This document shows positions 40,111-42,681 of a stretch of DNA of 42,681 nt, piece by piece. The stretch lies in NCBI GenBank assembly GCA_051010395.1, contig JBPCVQ010000432.1:1-42681 (forward strand). Direction: 5' to 3'. The notes under the pieces were generated by a model. The model saw only the letters and a program-made list of their open reading frames with translations. It searched no databases and was not told the origin of the DNA. This stretch comes from JANQPX01 sp051010395. GTDB taxonomy: Bacteria > Pseudomonadota > Alphaproteobacteria > Geminicoccales > Geminicoccaceae. How positions within the stretch are numbered: position 1 is the stretch's first letter; every line of letters starts with the position of its first letter. A program made the position numbers and the translations under genes.

Positions 40111-42494
40111 TGAAAACGCTGGAGCAGCGTCTGCTCTGGCTTGCCTGCTGGACCATTCACCACGCCAATCACTTGCGTGAGAAGGACGAGGTCAAGGTCG
40201 GCGGTCACCAGGCCTCCTCTGCCTCGATGGTCTCGATCATGACCGCTCTCTACGGCCATGTGCTGCGCCCCGAGGATCGGGTCGCGGTCAAGCCGCACGC
40301 GTCACCCGTCTTCCATGCCATGCAATATCTCATGGGCCTGCAAACCGTCGATAAGCTCAAGGCCTTCCGCGCGTATGGCGGCGCCCAGAGCTACCCCAGC
40401 CGCACCAAGGACATCGACGATGTCGATTTTTCGACAGGCTCCGTCGGCCTTGGCGTCGCCATCACCGCCTTTGCCTCGATCGTTCAAGATTATCTCGAAG
40501 CTAAGAAGTGGGCGAGCCCGCGTCGGGCCGGCCGGATGATTGCGCTGGTGGGCGATGCCGAACTCGACGAGGGCAATGTCTATGAATGCCTGCAGGAAGG
40601 GTGGAAACACGACCTCCGCAACACCTGGTGGATCATCGACTACAACCGCCAGAGCCTTGACGGCGTCGTCCGGGAAAACCTCTGGCAGCGCATCGAGGCC
40701 GTGTTCCAGGCCTTCGGCTGGGACGTCGTCACCCTCAAATACGGAGCCTTGCAACAAGCCGCCTTCGCCGAACCCGGAGGCGAAGCCCTCCGCACGTGGA
40801 TCGACACCTGCCCGAACCAGCTCTACTCCGCGCTCACCTACCAGGGAGGGGCTGCCTGGCGCGCCCGCCTCCTCGACGAGATCGGAGATCAAGGGGCGGT
40901 GGCCGCCCTCCTCGACAGGAGAAGCGACGCCGAGCTTTCGGCGCTCATGAACAACCTCGGCGGCCACTGCCTCGAAACCCTATGTAATGCCTTCGACGCT
41001 GTCGACCACGACCGCCCCACCGCCTTTCTCGCCTACACCATCAAAGGCTGGGGCACCCCGCTCGCCGGCCACAAAGACAACCACGCCGGCCTCATGACCC
41101 CCGGCCAAATGGCCGCGTTCCAAGAAACAATGGCCATCCCCAAAGGCCAGGAATGGATGCCCGACGCGGGCCTCGTGTCGGACGCCGACGGCGTTGACTC
41201 CGACGCGTTTCAGGCCTTCCTGGACGGTATACCGTTCTACGCGGACGGGCCTCGGCGATTCGTCGCGGACAAGGTCCCGACTCCAGGCCCCGTCGCCCTC
41301 GACGATCGCGAGCAGTCCACCCAGACGGGCTTCGGCAAGATCCTGGACCAACTCGCCCGCTCCGAAAGTGCCCTCGCCGAACGCATCGTCACCACCTCGC
41401 CGGACGTCACCGTCTCGACGAACCTCGGCCCCTGGGTCAATCGCCGCGGCCTGTTTGCTCGAGGCGAGCAAGCCGATACTTTTCGAGTCGAAAAAATCCC
41501 CTCCACCCAGAAATGGCGCTTCTCCCCGGACGGCCAGCACATCGAACTCGGCATCGCCGAAATGAACCTCTTCCTCCTCCTGGGCGCCGCCGGCCTCTCC
41601 CATTCCCTCTTCGGAAAACGCCTCATCCCCGTCGGCACCGTCTACGATCCCTTCGTCGTCAGAGGCCTCGATGCCCTCAACTACGCATGCTACCAGGACG
41701 CCCGCTTCCTCATCGCTGGGACCCCCAGCGGGGTTACGTTGGCTCCGGAAGGCGGCGCGCACCAGTCGGTCGGCACCCCGCTGATCGGCATGAGCCAGGA
41801 CGGCCTCGCCGCCTTCGAGCCCGCTTTTCTCGACGAACTCGCCGTCATCATGGACTGGGCCTTCGACTACCTCCAGCGCGACGGCGAAGGCGACCCAGAC
41901 GAACGCACCTGGCTCCGCGACGAAACCGGTGGTTCAGTGTACCTTCGCCTCTCCACCCGCCCCTTGGAACAGCCCGCGCAGCGAGTCGACGATGCGGCGT
42001 TCCGCCAAGGCGTGATCGATGGGGCCTACTGGTGGCGCAAGCCCGGCCCCAACGCCGACCTCATCATCGCCTACCAGGGCACCGTCGCCCCCGAGGCCAT
42101 CGAGGCCGCCGGACGCATCGGCGAAGACCGCCGCGACATCGGCGTCCTCGCCGTCACCTCCGCCGACCGCCTCAACGCCGGCTGGACCGCCGCCCAACGC
42201 GCCCGCCGTCGCGGGGTGGCAGGCGCCACCAGCCATATCGAAAGCCTGCTCGAAAACCTCCCACCACACTGCACCCTCATAACAATAACCGACGGCCACC
42301 CAGCAACCCTAGCCTGGTTCGGCGCCGTATCCGGCCACAAAACCACCCCCCTAGGCGTCGAACATTTCGGCCAAACAGGCTCAATAGCCGACCTCTACCA
42401 CCACTTCGGCATCGACGCCGACACCATCACCGCCACAGCCCAAAACCTAACCCCAGGCCGCCCCCTCAGAAACAGCGACCCGCTGTACGGTTGA
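40092..42494 (+). CDS. Single-chain 2-oxoacid dehydrogenase E1 (AceE/MdeB-like, thiamine diphosphate)
   Basis: An 800-residue cytosolic enzyme of the homodimeric AceE group. The N-terminal half holds GGHQASSASMVSIMTALYGH, the ThDP/Mg motif GDAELDEGN at residues 154-162 with IDYNRQSLDG, and IKGWGTPLAGHKDNH. The second half has the transketolase-type pyrimidine domain with IELGIAEMNLFLLLGAAG, GVTLAPEGGAHQSVGTPLIG and a C-terminal domain. E. coli AceE is about 890 residues; this shorter form is nearer to MdeB-type enzymes, which decarboxylate 2-oxobutyrate or other oxoacids. No E2 or E3 gene is seen beside it, so it may act alone or with a distant complex. ATG 40092 is the only nearby start and lies inside repeat copy D, without a clear ribosome-binding site. 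Confidence 0.88.
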   Translation: MTWSHHLKTLEQRLLWLACWTIHHANHLREKDEVKVGGHQASSASMVSIMTALYGHVLRPEDRVAVKPHASPVFHAMQYLMGLQTVDKLKAFRAYGGAQSYPSRTKDIDDVDFSTGSVGLGVAITAFASIVQDYLEAKKWASPRRAGRMIALVGDAELDEGNVYECLQEGWKHDLRNTWWIIDYNRQSLDGVVRENLWQRIEAVFQAFGWDVVTLKYGALQQAAFAEPGGEALRTWIDTCPNQLYSALTYQGGAAWRARLLDEIGDQGAVAALLDRRSDAELSALMNNLGGHCLETLCNAFDAVDHDRPTAFLAYTIKGWGTPLAGHKDNHAGLMTPGQMAAFQETMAIPKGQEWMPDAGLVSDADGVDSDAFQAFLDGIPFYADGPRRFVADKVPTPGPVALDDREQSTQTGFGKILDQLARSESALAERIVTTSPDVTVSTNLGPWVNRRGLFARGEQADTFRVEKIPSTQKWRFSPDGQHIELGIAEMNLFLLLGAAGLSHSLFGKRLIPVGTVYDPFVVRGLDALNYACYQDARFLIAGTPSGVTLAPEGGAHQSVGTPLIGMSQDGLAAFEPAFLDELAVIMDWAFDYLQRDGEGDPDERTWLRDETGGSVYLRLSTRPLEQPAQRVDDAAFRQGVIDGAYWWRKPGPNADLIIAYQGTVAPEAIEAAGRIGEDRRDIGVLAVTSADRLNAGWTAAQRARRRGVAGATSHIESLLENLPPHCTLITITDGHPATLAWFGAVSGHKTTPLGVEHFGQTGSIADLYHHFGIDADTITATAQNLTPGRPLRNSDPLYG

Positions 42495-42681
42495 CTTGCC
42501 TGAGACTGAGGGACGCGTCTGCGCTCCGGTGGGGCAGGGCATGCGCTCAGCCGCGACGCCTCATGAAAATGATGAGCAAATTCCGAGAGGAACCACGTGG
42601 CTCCAAAGGATCACAGTGACGGAAAGTCTTGTTGAAAGGTTTCCCTCCGGTGAATGACGCGTCTATGCAGCCTTTTGCAGC
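42495..42681. other. Right edge, no gene recognised
   Basis: These 187 bases after the E1 gene contain the palindrome CCACGTGG but no terminator or gene that I can support. A 17-codon frame from 42563 is too short to call. Confidence 0.5.

Noticed and set aside
41513..42619. A 368-codon plus-strand frame at the end of the E1 gene
   Set aside because: It is almost only Arg, Pro and His, a frame artefact of C-rich DNA inside the E1 gene.

Overview
The window looks like a chromosomal segment of a high-GC alphaproteobacterium, probably Rhodospirillales/Kiloniellales-like. The grounds are the sfsA-map-radC order, a trmFO gene, a form II (S-L-M) molybdenum hydroxylase cluster and a livKHMGF-type transporter next to an SDR dehydrogenase; the genus cannot be read from the sequence. 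I see no rRNA or tRNA gene, CRISPR array, transposase, phage gene or origin. Three good rho-independent terminators are visible.

Layout. 1-3.8 kb: the 3' part of sfsA, then map and radC (overlapping), facing trmFO. 3.8-8.3 kb: an AT-rich intergenic island, a secreted animal-type haem peroxidase and a PAS-PAS-GGDEF-EAL protein. 8.6-11.7 kb: a DUF937 protein with long alanine-rich repeats around one membrane helix, converging on two unrecognised membrane-anchored proteins. 11.8-18.2 kb: a 3-hydroxybutyrate-dehydrogenase-like SDR plus a complete branched-chain-amino-acid-type ABC transporter. 18.3-20.0 kb: a minus-strand operon of three small membrane or SRPBCC proteins. 20.3-26.4 kb: a retropepsin-like protease, coxG-coxS-coxL-coxM (form II) and an AEC carrier. 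26.8-30.3 kb: a pentahaem c-type cytochrome with an in-frame stop near its C-terminus, followed by an outer-membrane-barrel protein. 30.4-37.5 kb: a frameshifted small gene, an alkyl-DHAP-synthase-like flavoprotein, a GT2 glycosyltransferase, a pyrrolysine-free MttB homologue, LpxR and a uracil-DNA-glycosylase-family protein. 37.6-42.5 kb: a homoserine-dehydrogenase-like/SAF protein, a Crp/Fnr regulator with a probable own operator, a decayed GNAT gene and a single-chain 2-oxoacid dehydrogenase E1.

The most unusual feature crosses gene boundaries: a dispersed repeat family at seven places. Three copies (B, C, D) align without gaps over 82 bp; the others are shorter or partial. Each begins with a small dyad, TGG(T/C)-RTG-(A/G)CCA, whose arms co-vary between copies (T..A in some, C..G in others). 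In five places the repeat starts on the last one or two bases of a stop codon (radC, livK-like, livF, crp, lpxR). In livG a tandem pair of cores is translated into the C-terminal tail. At the E1 gene an inverted copy supplies the start codon. The repeat may be a 3'-end hairpin element, a mobile REP-like element that targets gene ends, or a GntR/FadR-type operator that has been spread by a repeat. The sequence alone cannot separate these.
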